Positions 53,090-62,353 of a stretch of DNA of 64,000 bases are shown here, piece after piece. The notes beneath the pieces are model-generated. The model saw only the letters and a program-made list of their open reading frames with translations. It ran no database searches and had not been told where the DNA came from. Where the stretch lies: the NCBI RefSeq assembly GCF_030540835.1, contig NZ_JAUOEK010000068.1, positions 1 through 64,000 of the forward strand. Direction: 5' to 3'. A program made the position numbers and the translations under genes. Position 1 is the stretch's first letter. Each line of letters starts with the position of its first letter. The stretch comes from Flavivirga aquimarina (GTDB lineage: Bacteria > Bacteroidota > Bacteroidia > Flavobacteriales > Flavobacteriaceae).

Positions 53090-54774
53090 ATTTTATTCTG
53101 TTTTATTTTTTCTTTGTACTCTTTATTAAATTTGTAATTAAGTGCTTTTACTTTCTGCTTGGCAATTTTCTTATCATAACTATAATAATATTTAGCAACT
53201 GTTTCGTTTGTCACTTGATTTTGAATCATTAAATGTAGCTCTTCAAACGGGCTTCCTTTTATTTTGGGATAAGTTTCTCTTACTTTATTGAGTCTTGACT
53301 TTACACGAGCATCGATCTCTGGTTTTAGTTGTTTCCAAAAAAGTTTTCGATATTCTTCCTTAGTTAAGTTTTTAGTTAAAAAATACCTGAATGAATCTCT
53401 AGTTTGAATCTTTTTATCATCGTTTTCTAAACTGTAAACAGTTGTCTTATTATATTTTTTTAACACCATTATTTCTTCTTGCTTTAATTCATACTCTAAA
53501 CAAGCTTGGAGAATTTTGTGGGTTTTTTCAATATCAACACCTTGTTCTGCTGCATTTGCTAAAAAGTCCTTAACCCTTGGTATTACATTGATTTCAATTG
53601 TAGGTTTTTTAATGATACCTTCAATAATTTCTTTATACTTTTTATCAGCCTTAGTTTTCACTAATTTTACTTTTACGCTTGCCAAAGAACTTTCATGAGC
53701 ATAATAACGATTCGCTATTACTTCTTCAGTAACATACCTATGTATCCATTGTTGCAATAGCTTACTGCCTTTATTATTGAAATCATCTAAATTATATCTA
53801 GTACTAAACTCAACAAATCTTTGACGAGACATTTGGTCAATTTTAGGTTTAAGTTGGTCCCAAAACAACCATTGATATTGATTTTGAGTAAGTACAGAAG
53901 TCACATAGTTTTCAAACGCTCGGTACGCATCTGAACTATCTAAGCTATCATCATAAAGTGTATATAAATATTCTGGCTTACTTACGCCTTGCGATTTCTT
54001 TGAATTTTCTAATTGTTGATTTAAATCTTCAATTCTATTTGTTATTTCAACGATAAGGCTGTCTTTAATTTTTAAAGATCGGGCCGTTTTAATAAAATCA
54101 ATCACTTTTGAATCTGATGAATCAAAAATAGTATGTGCCTTTTGTAGGCCTAAACGTTTTATTTTTTCTTCAACCTTAAGAGCTAAACGTTTTTCTAATT
54201 GATACTTCTCATATTGAGCTAGTTTCTTATCGTAGTTATAATATACTTCAGCTAAACAAATATCTTTATATAATGGTTCTATAATGGTAAGTAATTCTTT
54301 TCTAGTTCTTTCTTCAACCTTGTAGGTTTTAACAACTTCATTCATTTTATGCTTAACTGCCAACTTTGATTTAGCATCAATAATGTCCTTATATAAATTA
54401 TAAAATTGTTTTTGAGATAAAATATCTGTTAGCTTTTTGCGGTACATATTGAAATTCTCTCTTTTAAGGGTTCCTTTATTTTCTGAAAACAAAAAAAGAG
54501 AATCTCTTAGTTTAGCATTGTTTTGTATACGTTTTTGTAGATATAAATAAGTTTCTTTAGCAATTAATAAAGAATCTATTTCTGATTTGGAAATGTTTGC
54601 TTGTTGTGCTTTTTTTATAAAAGATGTAGTAGCATCAGAATTTTTTTCTTGTAAAATTTTCTGAATTACATATTGCTTTTCTTTTTCTATTAGCAATAAA
54701 TCAGATACTTGTCCGTAAAAAGATTGACTTATTATTATAATCAATATAGTTGTTAGGTGTTTTTTTCGAAACAA
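53086..54774 (-). CDS. Exported helical protein with threefold internal repeat
   Basis: A 562-residue protein with a signal peptide (MFRKKHLTTILIIIISQSFYGQ) and an almost wholly helical, Lys/Glu-rich mature part. Three related units of about 150-180 residues are visible, best seen in the blocks LTQNQYQWLFWDQLKPKID and LTKEEYRKLFWKQLKPEID and the weaker LSQKQFYNLYKDII, each followed by a VTxExxAxxYYxY-like stretch. This LTxxQY pattern recalls Spy/CpxP-type periplasmic helical proteins, but similarity is by eye. The start codon is TTG. It heads the module A operon; two palindromes lie upstream. Confidence 0.6.
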   Translation of the reverse strand: MFRKKHLTTILIIIISQSFYGQVSDLLLIEKEKQYVIQKILQEKNSDATTSFIKKAQQANISKSEIDSLLIAKETYLYLQKRIQNNAKLRDSLFLFSENKGTLKRENFNMYRKKLTDILSQKQFYNLYKDIIDAKSKLAVKHKMNEVVKTYKVEERTRKELLTIIEPLYKDICLAEVYYNYDKKLAQYEKYQLEKRLALKVEEKIKRLGLQKAHTIFDSSDSKVIDFIKTARSLKIKDSLIVEITNRIEDLNQQLENSKKSQGVSKPEYLYTLYDDSLDSSDAYRAFENYVTSVLTQNQYQWLFWDQLKPKIDQMSRQRFVEFSTRYNLDDFNNKGSKLLQQWIHRYVTEEVIANRYYAHESSLASVKVKLVKTKADKKYKEIIEGIIKKPTIEINVIPRVKDFLANAAEQGVDIEKTHKILQACLEYELKQEEIMVLKKYNKTTVYSLENDDKKIQTRDSFRYFLTKNLTKEEYRKLFWKQLKPEIDARVKSRLNKVRETYPKIKGSPFEELHLMIQNQVTNETVAKYYYSYDKKIAKQKVKALNYKFNKEYKEKIKQNKI

Positions 54775-54907
54775 ATTGACTTTTTTATGTTGAACATATG
54801 TTTTATACTCTAACTTAGAACACTTTTTTAAAATCGTATTATTGTTTTGAATTTAAAAAATTGCTATAAATCCTTTATTGTTTTCTTTACAAAAAATAGC
54901 AACAAAA

Positions 54908-54984
54908 TTGGTTAACCAAATATAAATTATTTTATTTTTTTTTGTTACGGGTTTCCCACATTTCATTTACGGTTTAACCGTAAA
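54908..54984. promoter_or_regulatory. Paired palindromes upstream of the module A operon
   Basis: TTGGTTAACCAA (54908-54919, perfect 12 bp) and TTTACGGTTTAACCGTAAA (54966-54984, perfect 9-bp arms, 1-nt centre). Both have a GGTT(T)AACC core and are 46 bp apart. They lie 134 and 192 bp before the first gene of the operon, in the 315-bp gap 54775-55089, which otherwise shows nothing. They may be operators for one regulator. Confidence 0.4.
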
Positions 54985-55089
54985 ACACAGCAATGTCAAG
55001 TATTCTCAGCGAGTAAAATAAATTAAAAAATATTTATAGAAAGTGATTTTAACAATGATGATACTAAAAACTAGAGGGCGTAAGATAAT

Positions 55090-56637
55090 TTAAAACCAAA
55101 TTATCTTACAATTGGTATCATCTATTAAAAAAATACGCTCAAAACGATCAGGATTTTCGGGGGTAAGTCTAAATAAAGTATTTTTAGGTAAGCCACTAAA
55201 AGATAAAGAGGTCCCTTTTACTTTTTGTTTAGTAATCATTTTCCATTCGCCTTCCCAATAGTACAAATTAAATAGTTGACCATCAATAAGCTCAACGGTA
55301 TTAAAATCCCTATAAGGGCCAACCTCTTCATTATCTCTTGAGATACTACATGAAAAACTATTTTTAAAATTCGGCTTAAGAACCGTTTGATTTCCTTTTT
55401 TATCTAACCAAATTGGGTATTTTTCATACGCCAAACTAACTCGTTTTCCCCCATTATCAATCATCTCTTTGGTTAGTGCCGGTAAATACACAATATTGCT
55501 TCCCATATCGGTGAATTTTGTAATACCATTACTGATTTTACTCCACCATACAGCTCTCCATTTATTTTTATTAAAAACAGTTATATAAGCAACCTTTTGG
55601 TCTTTAGTATTAGAAAATTTATAATCAATATTATAGGTATCTACATATTCATCGGTAACATCTATTATATGAGGGTCTTTTAATTTTTTTTCTGGTATTT
55701 GATTGACTTTAACGAATTTTCTTAAATTATTTTTAGGATTAGAAAATACTTTTCTAAAAACTTTACCCAATCTCCTATGATTAGCATTATAATTATATGG
55801 AAGGTCTAGGCTTCCGTTAAAAGGAATATGATCTCCATTTTTATTAATAATTGTATTCCAATAATGTGAGTTTGAAGAAGCTGCATTATGAGGTGTAAAA
55901 TCATAGGTAACTGCTAAACCAATGGCTCGTGCATTTAGTAATGCAATACTAGCCAAATCCTCACATTTTCCTTTTTTTCTAAAATGCATTTGGTCAATAC
56001 TCAAAGCAGGTTGTGGAAGTGTTCTTTTTTTTTGAAATTCAAAATAATCCATTTCTTGCAAAAGACTTGTGCATACAGCTATAGGGTCTTCTTTATCTTC
56101 TGAATCATTAATTAGAGAATGATAACGCTCATAATAACGTTGTTTCCAGTTGTTTCCTACTGGTTCAAAAGTATTTCTATAAGGCAAAATATATTCACAA
56201 AAAGTATTGAAATCATAACTGCCTTTCCATGGGCTTGATTCCCATGCTTTTATTGAACTATCAACTATTGATATTATAAAAGACGAAGTAACCTTTTCTA
56301 TATCATAAATTGAGATGAATTTATGTTTTCCACCTGCTTTTATAAAAGATTTTAAATCATTTTCAGCTGAATCAATATTATCGTAATTGAATTCATTAAA
56401 GTTATATGGATCACCTTCTTTAGTTGAAAACTCACTAATTAATGATTTGTGTGAATACAAATTTGTTAAAAGAAAATTTGCTGCTTTTAACTTATAAGTA
56501 TTAGGGTCATCCTTATAATGGCTTTGTACTTCTTTAAGTACATTATTATAATTTTGTAAAACTTCAGTTCTATTTTTTTGTCCAAATGACAAAAATGAAA
56601 TAAATAACATTAAAAATGTTTGTATTTTTAAAACCAT
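55090..56637 (-). CDS. Exported transglutaminase-like protein
   Basis: A 515-residue protein with a signal peptide (1-19, ending SFGQ) and a central transglutaminase-like (papain-fold) domain at about 150-300. The catalytic Cys225 is in KKGKCEDLASIALLNARAIG and the His258 in SNSHYWNTI, with an Asp-Gly pair after it, consistent with a Cys-His-Asp triad. The C-terminal part (about 330-515) is beta-rich and may bind substrate. Bacterial members are often peptidases or peptidoglycan/protein modifiers. It is divergent from the ligase-like gene with only 25 bp between starts. Confidence 0.75.
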   Translation of the reverse strand: MVLKIQTFLMLFISFLSFGQKNRTEVLQNYNNVLKEVQSHYKDDPNTYKLKAANFLLTNLYSHKSLISEFSTKEGDPYNFNEFNYDNIDSAENDLKSFIKAGGKHKFISIYDIEKVTSSFIISIVDSSIKAWESSPWKGSYDFNTFCEYILPYRNTFEPVGNNWKQRYYERYHSLINDSEDKEDPIAVCTSLLQEMDYFEFQKKRTLPQPALSIDQMHFRKKGKCEDLASIALLNARAIGLAVTYDFTPHNAASSNSHYWNTIINKNGDHIPFNGSLDLPYNYNANHRRLGKVFRKVFSNPKNNLRKFVKVNQIPEKKLKDPHIIDVTDEYVDTYNIDYKFSNTKDQKVAYITVFNKNKWRAVWWSKISNGITKFTDMGSNIVYLPALTKEMIDNGGKRVSLAYEKYPIWLDKKGNQTVLKPNFKNSFSCSISRDNEEVGPYRDFNTVELIDGQLFNLYYWEGEWKMITKQKVKGTSLSFSGLPKNTLFRLTPENPDRFERIFLIDDTNCKIIWF

Positions 56638-56662
56638 AATTTAAAACAGAATTGATTAGTTT

Positions 56663-58480
56663 GTGTTAAAAAAAAAATATTTAAACAGTACTTATTTTGT
56701 TAATTCAAACAAAAAAACAAATATATACTTCTTTTTATTGTGTTTGATATTAATTACTATTCCCTTAATTGATCTTTTTGTAAAGATTCCAAAAAACGAG
56801 TATATATTAGTATCAACTGGTTTATGGGGGTTTTGCTTGGTTATTTTCGAAAAGAAAAACCATATAGCATTTAATGTAATAGACAGGCTCATACTATTAT
56901 TTGTATGCTATCAAGTAATTCATTTCTCAATGTTCTCTCAAAGCAATATACTAGATGGAGCATTATGGATTAGAGTGTCGTATGCTTGTATTTACTTTTT
57001 TTTTAAAATTATGTATTCGGTTTACAAAGAGTCCATTTTTAAGGGGCTAATTTATATATTATATATAAAAGTACTGCTAGAAATGTTACTTGGAGTATCA
57101 CAATATATTGGTTGGTTAAAGTTGAGTAAAACAATATTTTTTTCAACCGTAGGAACTCATACAAGCCCTAATTATTTCGCATATAGCCTAGTAATAGGGT
57201 TACTAATTTCTATCTGGTATACATTTTATAACTACAAAAAATTATCTCTTTTAAAGAAATACATTCTGTTAATTTATATCGCAACTAATATTTTTCTTTT
57301 AATTACTACAAAATCTCGGGCTGCACTTATAGGTTTTATAGTATGTCTTTTTATTTTTTTAATAAAAAATAAAACCTTAGCCTTAAATAAACTTAACTTA
57401 AGGACAAAATTCTTTAGTATAATTGTGTTTACACTTTGTTGCTTGATAGGAGGAAAAAAGCTATACGATTACAAAAAAGAATCTGCAGATGGCAGATTAT
57501 TAGTTGCTAAAATCACATTAAATGAAATCAAAAACCAACCCATGTTAGGGTATGGATTATTTTCTTTTGAAAAAGGTTACAATACTGCTAAGGCAGCTTA
57601 TTTTAAAAACGTTCAAAGAGGGTGGAATGAAATTATGGTGGGTGACTATATTTATGCAGCGATGAATGATTATTTGCAGATTACCTATGAAACCGGTTTT
57701 ATAGGGTTGTTACTTTTGTTATTGATTTTTACAACTATTTTTTTAAAAAAATCAAATTCGGATTATGCCATACTAGGAATTTTAATTTTTTATTTTATGT
57801 TAATTGTAGCACTTTTTTCTTCGGTACATAGGCATAACAATTTAGTAATTTATGGAATAATAGGTTTTATTCTTTCACAACACAAAATTTGTTTTGCTGA
57901 AAAAAAGCTTAAGACCAAGCATTATAAACTTTTGGAAACTTTATTTGTATTACTATTCGTAATACTCATTACTATTGGCAGTTTGAGAATATATGCTAAG
58001 AAGTTTATAATTACCAACTATAAAAATAAAGAAAATATTTCAGAAATATCTATTGAAAATTGGCGAAAATGGACTTATGTATATTCAAATAATGGACTAT
58101 CAAAATTTGGGTATGGAAAAATTCTTTATAAATATTATCCAATAAAAGAAGAAGGCTTAAATATTATGAGAGAAAGCTTATCGAAAAACATTAAACCTAA
58201 AAACATAAGGCAATTAGCATATTATTACTTAAAAGAAAAAGATTTCTCAAAAGCAGAAGAGCTCTTTGAGTTAAATATATACACACAACCCTTTCGTTTT
58301 GAACCTAAAATGGATTTAATTAAATATTACATTAAAACTGGGGGGAAAAAAGATATTTTATGCCAAAAAGCTCAAGAACTTATAGATTTCCCTATAAAAA
58401 TACCTTCAGAAAAAATTACGAACTACAAAAAAAGCTGTAAAAGAATAATAGAAAAAGAAAACTGTAAAAAAACTTATTAA
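56663..58480 (+). CDS. O-antigen ligase-like membrane protein with C-terminal TPR
   Basis: A 605-residue membrane protein of the O-antigen ligase (Wzy_C) type: about ten to twelve hydrophobic helices (20-460), with the large periplasmic loop containing SADGRLLVAKITLNEIKNQP and the helix after it. The last 100 residues hold short TPR-like units (LAYYYLKEKDFSKAEELFEL). It might join polysaccharides to lipid A or polymerise glycans, but no other glycan gene is near. The start is GTG at 56663, followed within three codons by ten A in a row. It is alone on the plus strand in module A and strongly A/T-rich. Confidence 0.7.
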   Translation: MLKKKYLNSTYFVNSNKKTNIYFFLLCLILITIPLIDLFVKIPKNEYILVSTGLWGFCLVIFEKKNHIAFNVIDRLILLFVCYQVIHFSMFSQSNILDGALWIRVSYACIYFFFKIMYSVYKESIFKGLIYILYIKVLLEMLLGVSQYIGWLKLSKTIFFSTVGTHTSPNYFAYSLVIGLLISIWYTFYNYKKLSLLKKYILLIYIATNIFLLITTKSRAALIGFIVCLFIFLIKNKTLALNKLNLRTKFFSIIVFTLCCLIGGKKLYDYKKESADGRLLVAKITLNEIKNQPMLGYGLFSFEKGYNTAKAAYFKNVQRGWNEIMVGDYIYAAMNDYLQITYETGFIGLLLLLLIFTTIFLKKSNSDYAILGILIFYFMLIVALFSSVHRHNNLVIYGIIGFILSQHKICFAEKKLKTKHYKLLETLFVLLFVILITIGSLRIYAKKFIITNYKNKENISEISIENWRKWTYVYSNNGLSKFGYGKILYKYYPIKEEGLNIMRESLSKNIKPKNIRQLAYYYLKEKDFSKAEELFELNIYTQPFRFEPKMDLIKYYIKTGGKKDILCQKAQELIDFPIKIPSEKITNYKKSCKRIIEKENCKKTY

Positions 58481-58993
58481 CAGATTAATAATGAGAGATT
58501 GTTTGTTTTGAAATAAAAATTTAGTAATCTTATAAAAGTAAATCTTAAGACATGTAAGTTCTATAATTAATTATACTGAATCTATAAAAAGTAAGTGATA
58601 AAATAACATACAACTAAACTTATTGATTTACAAAATATTATAAATAACTAAATACTCCACCTTGAGTACAAAAGGCTTTAACAGAGATGTTGAAGCCTTT
58701 TTATTTTTTCAGGTACAACAAATCTATAGTTTTTAAGGTGGTTTTTGTTTATCGATAATATTAATCTTTTTTTGATGTCACCTAACAAAAAGAGAATAAC
58801 CATTTCTTCAATTGCTTGACTTTTTCCAAAGCCTTTAGTAATCCTATGGATAATAATTCTTTTGAGTGTTACTAACAGCTTTCGAAGACCGTTATGTGAA
58901 GGATAGCACAATTTCATAGCACTGTCCTATCCTTTTTGATTTGTTGATATTTAAGTCGTGGAAACTATACAAGACGTTTTCAAAAACTTTTTT
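58481..58993. other. Junction between modules A and B
   Basis: About 510 bp holding repeat copy 2 (58657-58720). A 79-codon minus-strand frame (58678-58917) runs into the repeat itself and has no known relative or start signal, so it is not called. From 58481 to 58656 the sequence is A/T-rich and empty. Confidence 0.45.
58657..58720 (+). repeat. att-like direct repeat, copy 2
   Basis: Repeats the tRNA-Leu 3' half of the T-arm, the acceptor 3' strand and the terminator, 29 of 29 bases identical to copy 1 at the start and a single change (A to G) after that in the hairpin loop. The 5' part of the tRNA is not present here. It separates module A from module B. Confidence 0.85.
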
Positions 58994-59986
58994 TCACAAA
59001 GCATAGTTTAAGTATAAAGAAAACCTGTTCTTTGATTCCACATTACCTCCAAATAAATCCTGATGTACTGGCAACGTATAATTGACGCCTAAAATAATTT
59101 TCTTTAAAATCACTTCTGAACCAATGGTAGCATTTGTAATATTGCCATCTGTATCTTTCAAGGTTTCTCCGTATTGTATTATAGCATCATAAATATCACC
59201 CGAAAACCCAATAAAAGGCATGATATTTATTTTTTCTTTTTGAAAAACAGTATAAAAATTCATCGAATAACTGAACTGATTTCCAAACCGATATTCGTTT
59301 TTATTCTCGCCCTTGAGATAATAGGACATAAGGGTATTTACACCAAATTTATCCTTTCCATAATTATAACCCATAGAAAAGATGCCGTCAAAACTACCAG
59401 TGCCTACTTGAAACCCTGGATTAACATTATCGGCTAATGCTTCTTCAAACTTACCTGTTGGTAGTTTTAAACCAATTCCAAATAGTAAGGAATGTCCTGA
59501 CACTTCTCGATTCATATTAAAATCGACCGAATCTTTTTGCTTTTTATAGAATTGTAATTTATACCATCCCATAACACTACCATCTCCAATACCGTTTATA
59601 CTTTCAGTAGTATTATCTATCTTTCTTTCTAAATCTTGGTAGGGAATATTAACGCTCAAAAACACCTTTTCATTAAGAGGAACTTGTGCCCATAATTGAT
59701 AAGTATTAAAGGTTTCCATACTTGTAAGTGAATTTTCAAAAATCCCATCCTTGGATTCAAAATTTTGATAAATATAGCGCAACCCTATAAAATTAGTATT
59801 ACTTAACGTGCCAAAGCCAAAACTTCCACTACTTGTAGAACAACTACATAAATCGCACATAAAACTCAGTAACTCATGTTCGCCACATGGCGGGTTATTT
59901 ACATGAGCTTCAGACCTTAATATCTGAAACAAAAGAAACACTAATAGTACTATTTTTCTATTAAAACTCTGCAAATCTATCATCAT
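58994..59986 (-). CDS. Outer-membrane barrel of the MbnP/MbnH copper locus
   Basis: A 330-residue exported protein with signal peptide (1-28, ending SEAHV) and a short Cys-rich segment of the mature N-terminus (CGEHELLSFMCDLCSCSTSSG, residues about 34-54), followed by beta-barrel strands and a last strand ending in Leu (NRFSLYLNYAL). The CxxCxC pattern suggests copper or another soft metal. Its start lies 26 bp inside the end of the peroxidase gene, so translation is coupled. It is probably an outer-membrane channel for the copper pathway; that role is inference. Confidence 0.7.
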   Translation of the reverse strand: MMIDLQSFNRKIVLLVFLLFQILRSEAHVNNPPCGEHELLSFMCDLCSCSTSSGSFGFGTLSNTNFIGLRYIYQNFESKDGIFENSLTSMETFNTYQLWAQVPLNEKVFLSVNIPYQDLERKIDNTTESINGIGDGSVMGWYKLQFYKKQKDSVDFNMNREVSGHSLLFGIGLKLPTGKFEEALADNVNPGFQVGTGSFDGIFSMGYNYGKDKFGVNTLMSYYLKGENKNEYRFGNQFSYSMNFYTVFQKEKINIMPFIGFSGDIYDAIIQYGETLKDTDGNITNATIGSEVILKKIILGVNYTLPVHQDLFGGNVESKNRFSLYLNYAL

Positions 59987-61004
59987 TTAAAAATTCGTAA
60001 TCTGTTAGTGTTTTCAGGAAAGCAATAATACTTTCTTTTTCATAATCTGATAATGTAATTCCCAAAGAACCATCAACTCTTTCAAAGACTGGGTCTACAT
60101 TACCATTATCGACAAGACCAGAATCGTAAAACTCCAAAACCGCCTCAAGCGTTAAAAATCTTCCATCGTGCATATATGGTTTGGATTTCTCTACGTTTCT
60201 TAAACTTGGTACTTTAAATTTATACAAATCGTCAGGGTTTTCAAAAATATTAAAACGGCCTTTATCATTTAACTTCGGGTTTATTGATAACCCATTATTC
60301 CTGTAACTCTGATCTGTAAATAAATCTGTTGCGTGACATGAAGTGCATTTAGCTTTAAACGATTCTAAGCCATCCAATTCTTGAGTGGATAAAGTGCCGC
60401 CTTCTTCATTTCTAACATACTTATCATATTTAGAGTTTGAAGATATCATCATTATCATAAATTGAGACAGTGCTTTTAACATATTTTCACTATTGATTTC
60501 ACCATCTTCAAAGGCTTTATCAAATTGCCCTTGATAATAAAGGTCTGCATTTAGTTTTGAAATAACATTGCTTAACGTTTCTCCCATTTCAACTTCACTT
60601 GTTATGGGTATCACAGGCTGTAAATCTAGATGTGTTGCTGCTCCATCCCACATAAATTCAGATTGGTAAGCTAAATTCTGAATGGGTTGTGCATTTCTTC
60701 TACCTACACCGTCATTTAATCCATGACTTACAGTATGTTCATGGTGGGTAAATGCAAACGCTTGTTCATGGCAAAAGGCACATGGAATGGCGTCATTCGC
60801 AGATAATTTTCCTTCGTAAAACAACTGCTTACCTAGTTCAAAACCTGCTTCTGTGACTGGATTATTATCTAGATTATATACTATATCTGGAAAATTAGTG
60901 GGTATCTCCACCTCCATAGGAACTGGTACATAAGCAACCTCTTCTGACGACTTTGAGCATGACCATAGTATTAGTCCTATTATAACTAAAATTTCTTTTT
61001 TCAT
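59961..61004 (-). CDS. Di-haem peroxidase-like protein, MbnH/MauG type
   Basis: A 347-residue lipoprotein (lipobox LWSC, Cys16) with two haem c sites, CAFCH at 75-79 and CTSCH at 220-224, the pattern of bacterial di-haem cytochrome c peroxidases. Next to an MbnP gene such proteins (MbnH) oxidise a Trp of MbnP to kynurenine, which helps bind copper; MauG is the related enzyme. Downstream motifs RGFxGMHDGR-like KPYMHDGRFLTLEAV are typical of the group. It lies between MbnP and the barrel gene. Confidence 0.85.
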   Translation of the reverse strand: MKKEILVIIGLILWSCSKSSEEVAYVPVPMEVEIPTNFPDIVYNLDNNPVTEAGFELGKQLFYEGKLSANDAIPCAFCHEQAFAFTHHEHTVSHGLNDGVGRRNAQPIQNLAYQSEFMWDGAATHLDLQPVIPITSEVEMGETLSNVISKLNADLYYQGQFDKAFEDGEINSENMLKALSQFMIMMISSNSKYDKYVRNEEGGTLSTQELDGLESFKAKCTSCHATDLFTDQSYRNNGLSINPKLNDKGRFNIFENPDDLYKFKVPSLRNVEKSKPYMHDGRFLTLEAVLEFYDSGLVDNGNVDPVFERVDGSLGITLSDYEKESIIAFLKTLTDYEFLNDDRFAEF

Positions 61005-61057
61005 GATAAAATATGAAACCTATTGGATGCTAAAACACCCAATAGGTCTTTATAGGG

Positions 61058-61852
61058 TTAGTCGTTATGCACGTGATGTACAGAGAACATAGTAGCTACG
61101 TTAGCAGCTATAACAGGTGTTTCAACAGCATCAACATGTACTTGATCATAGCCATCTGCGAAATTAACAGAAGTTACACTTTCAAAAGCTTTCAGAATAT
61201 CAGCTTTAATATGAATCTCAGGCGTTTTTTCATTTCTTACTAAAACAGTGTTTGGTAAACTTAAGATTGTTTCCTTATAATTATCTAAAGCTGTTCCAAC
61301 GCTTCCCATATGAAGATTTAAACCTTCATCTGTTACTGTACTTGTAGAATACGTGCCATCAAATCTTATAAACTTAAAACCTGTAGCCCAACTCCACAAC
61401 ATTCCTTCATTTTCTGCTTCGGTCAAAAAATCACCTTGACCATCGGCGCCTAAAGCAAAACGGTCTTGGTCGATACCGATTCCAAAAGTAACTTCTGTAT
61501 AGTTTGCGGCATCAATATCTTCTAATGTTACCCATATTTCTCCCGCATTATTCCCATCAGCTTCATTTACTATAAACACATTCTTTTCAGATGGGTACAT
61601 AAACACATTGCCTTCATCATCTTTAAACCTTATGTTACTAATAATATATTTTAACGTTTCCAATTTGAATGACTCGCCATTAGATTTGTTGTATGAAGTT
61701 TGAAAAATAAAATCTTGGTCGCCAACACCATTATCGAATTTAATTACCAAATCTCCTGTTTGACCTGCTAGATCCTCCATATCGTCATCAGATGAGCATG
61801 ACGATAGTACTGCGCATAGTAGTAGCGCAAATGTAAATTTCATGATTTTCAT
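61058..61852 (-). CDS. MbnP-like copper-binding lipoprotein
   Basis: A 264-residue lipoprotein (lipobox LSSC, Cys19, then SSDDD) of the MbnP family. Family motifs: LKYIISNIRFKDDEG, FGIGIDQDRFA and GMLWSWATGFKFIRFDG, where the conserved Trp are candidates for the kynurenine made by MbnH. The C-terminus is His-rich (FSVHHVHND), a further possible copper ligand. It is directly upstream of the MbnH-like gene and would be its substrate. The second in-frame Met (61843) is another possible start. Confidence 0.82.
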   Translation of the reverse strand: MKIMKFTFALLLCAVLSSCSSDDDMEDLAGQTGDLVIKFDNGVGDQDFIFQTSYNKSNGESFKLETLKYIISNIRFKDDEGNVFMYPSEKNVFIVNEADGNNAGEIWVTLEDIDAANYTEVTFGIGIDQDRFALGADGQGDFLTEAENEGMLWSWATGFKFIRFDGTYSTSTVTDEGLNLHMGSVGTALDNYKETILSLPNTVLVRNEKTPEIHIKADILKAFESVTSVNFADGYDQVHVDAVETPVIAANVATMFSVHHVHND

Positions 61853-61975
61853 TTGTTTTATTTTAAAGTAATATAAATACCATCCGTACGTAATATTTAG
61901 GATATCGTATTTAACTAGTTTTTATGTTATTTTGAATTTTTGAAAGCTCAAAGGCTCTCATTCGAAGAAAATAAT

Positions 61976-62353
61976 TTATACTAAGGGAGGTCTGAAATGC
62001 TTATAGCCAAAAGTGTAAGTATAGATTTGATTATTGGCACTGTTCATTTTTCTATCTTGATGCTCTATAAATTCGATTAAATTGTAAGGAGCATTTTTTT
62101 GGTAAAAAACTAAAGAAAAAAATTCTGTAAATAATTGTACGGCTTTATTATCCTCTTGATTTTTTGATTCTATTTGTAATTGTTTCGCTAAATGACATTT
62201 ACCATTACAAGCTAACTCTACTTTTTCCTTATTAACACAATAAGTATTTATAATATAATCCATGTTAACTTGATAATATACCAAATAACTTAAATTATAT
62301 ATTGGCTTTGCAATAAAAGCGAGCAACAGTAATATGAAGAATACTTTTTTCAA
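61976..62353 (-). CDS. Small Cys-motif membrane protein of the copper locus
   Basis: A 125-residue protein with one N-terminal hydrophobic helix (MKKVFFILLLLAFIAKPIYNLSYLVYYQ) and the motif YCVNKEKVELACNGKCHLAKQL (residues about 39-60), with three Cys plus His, a plausible metal site. Similar Cys-motif proteins occur beside copper genes in Bacteroidota. The start is TTG. It is 120 bp upstream of the MbnP gene and may be transcribed with it. Function is not known. Confidence 0.7.
   Translation of the reverse strand: MKKVFFILLLLAFIAKPIYNLSYLVYYQVNMDYIINTYCVNKEKVELACNGKCHLAKQLQIESKNQEDNKAVQLFTEFFSLVFYQKNAPYNLIEFIEHQDRKMNSANNQIYTYTFGYKHFRPPLV

Noticed and set aside
58678-58917. 79-codon minus-strand frame at the module junction
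   Set aside because: It runs through the tRNA-derived repeat and its terminator and shows no recognised motif.
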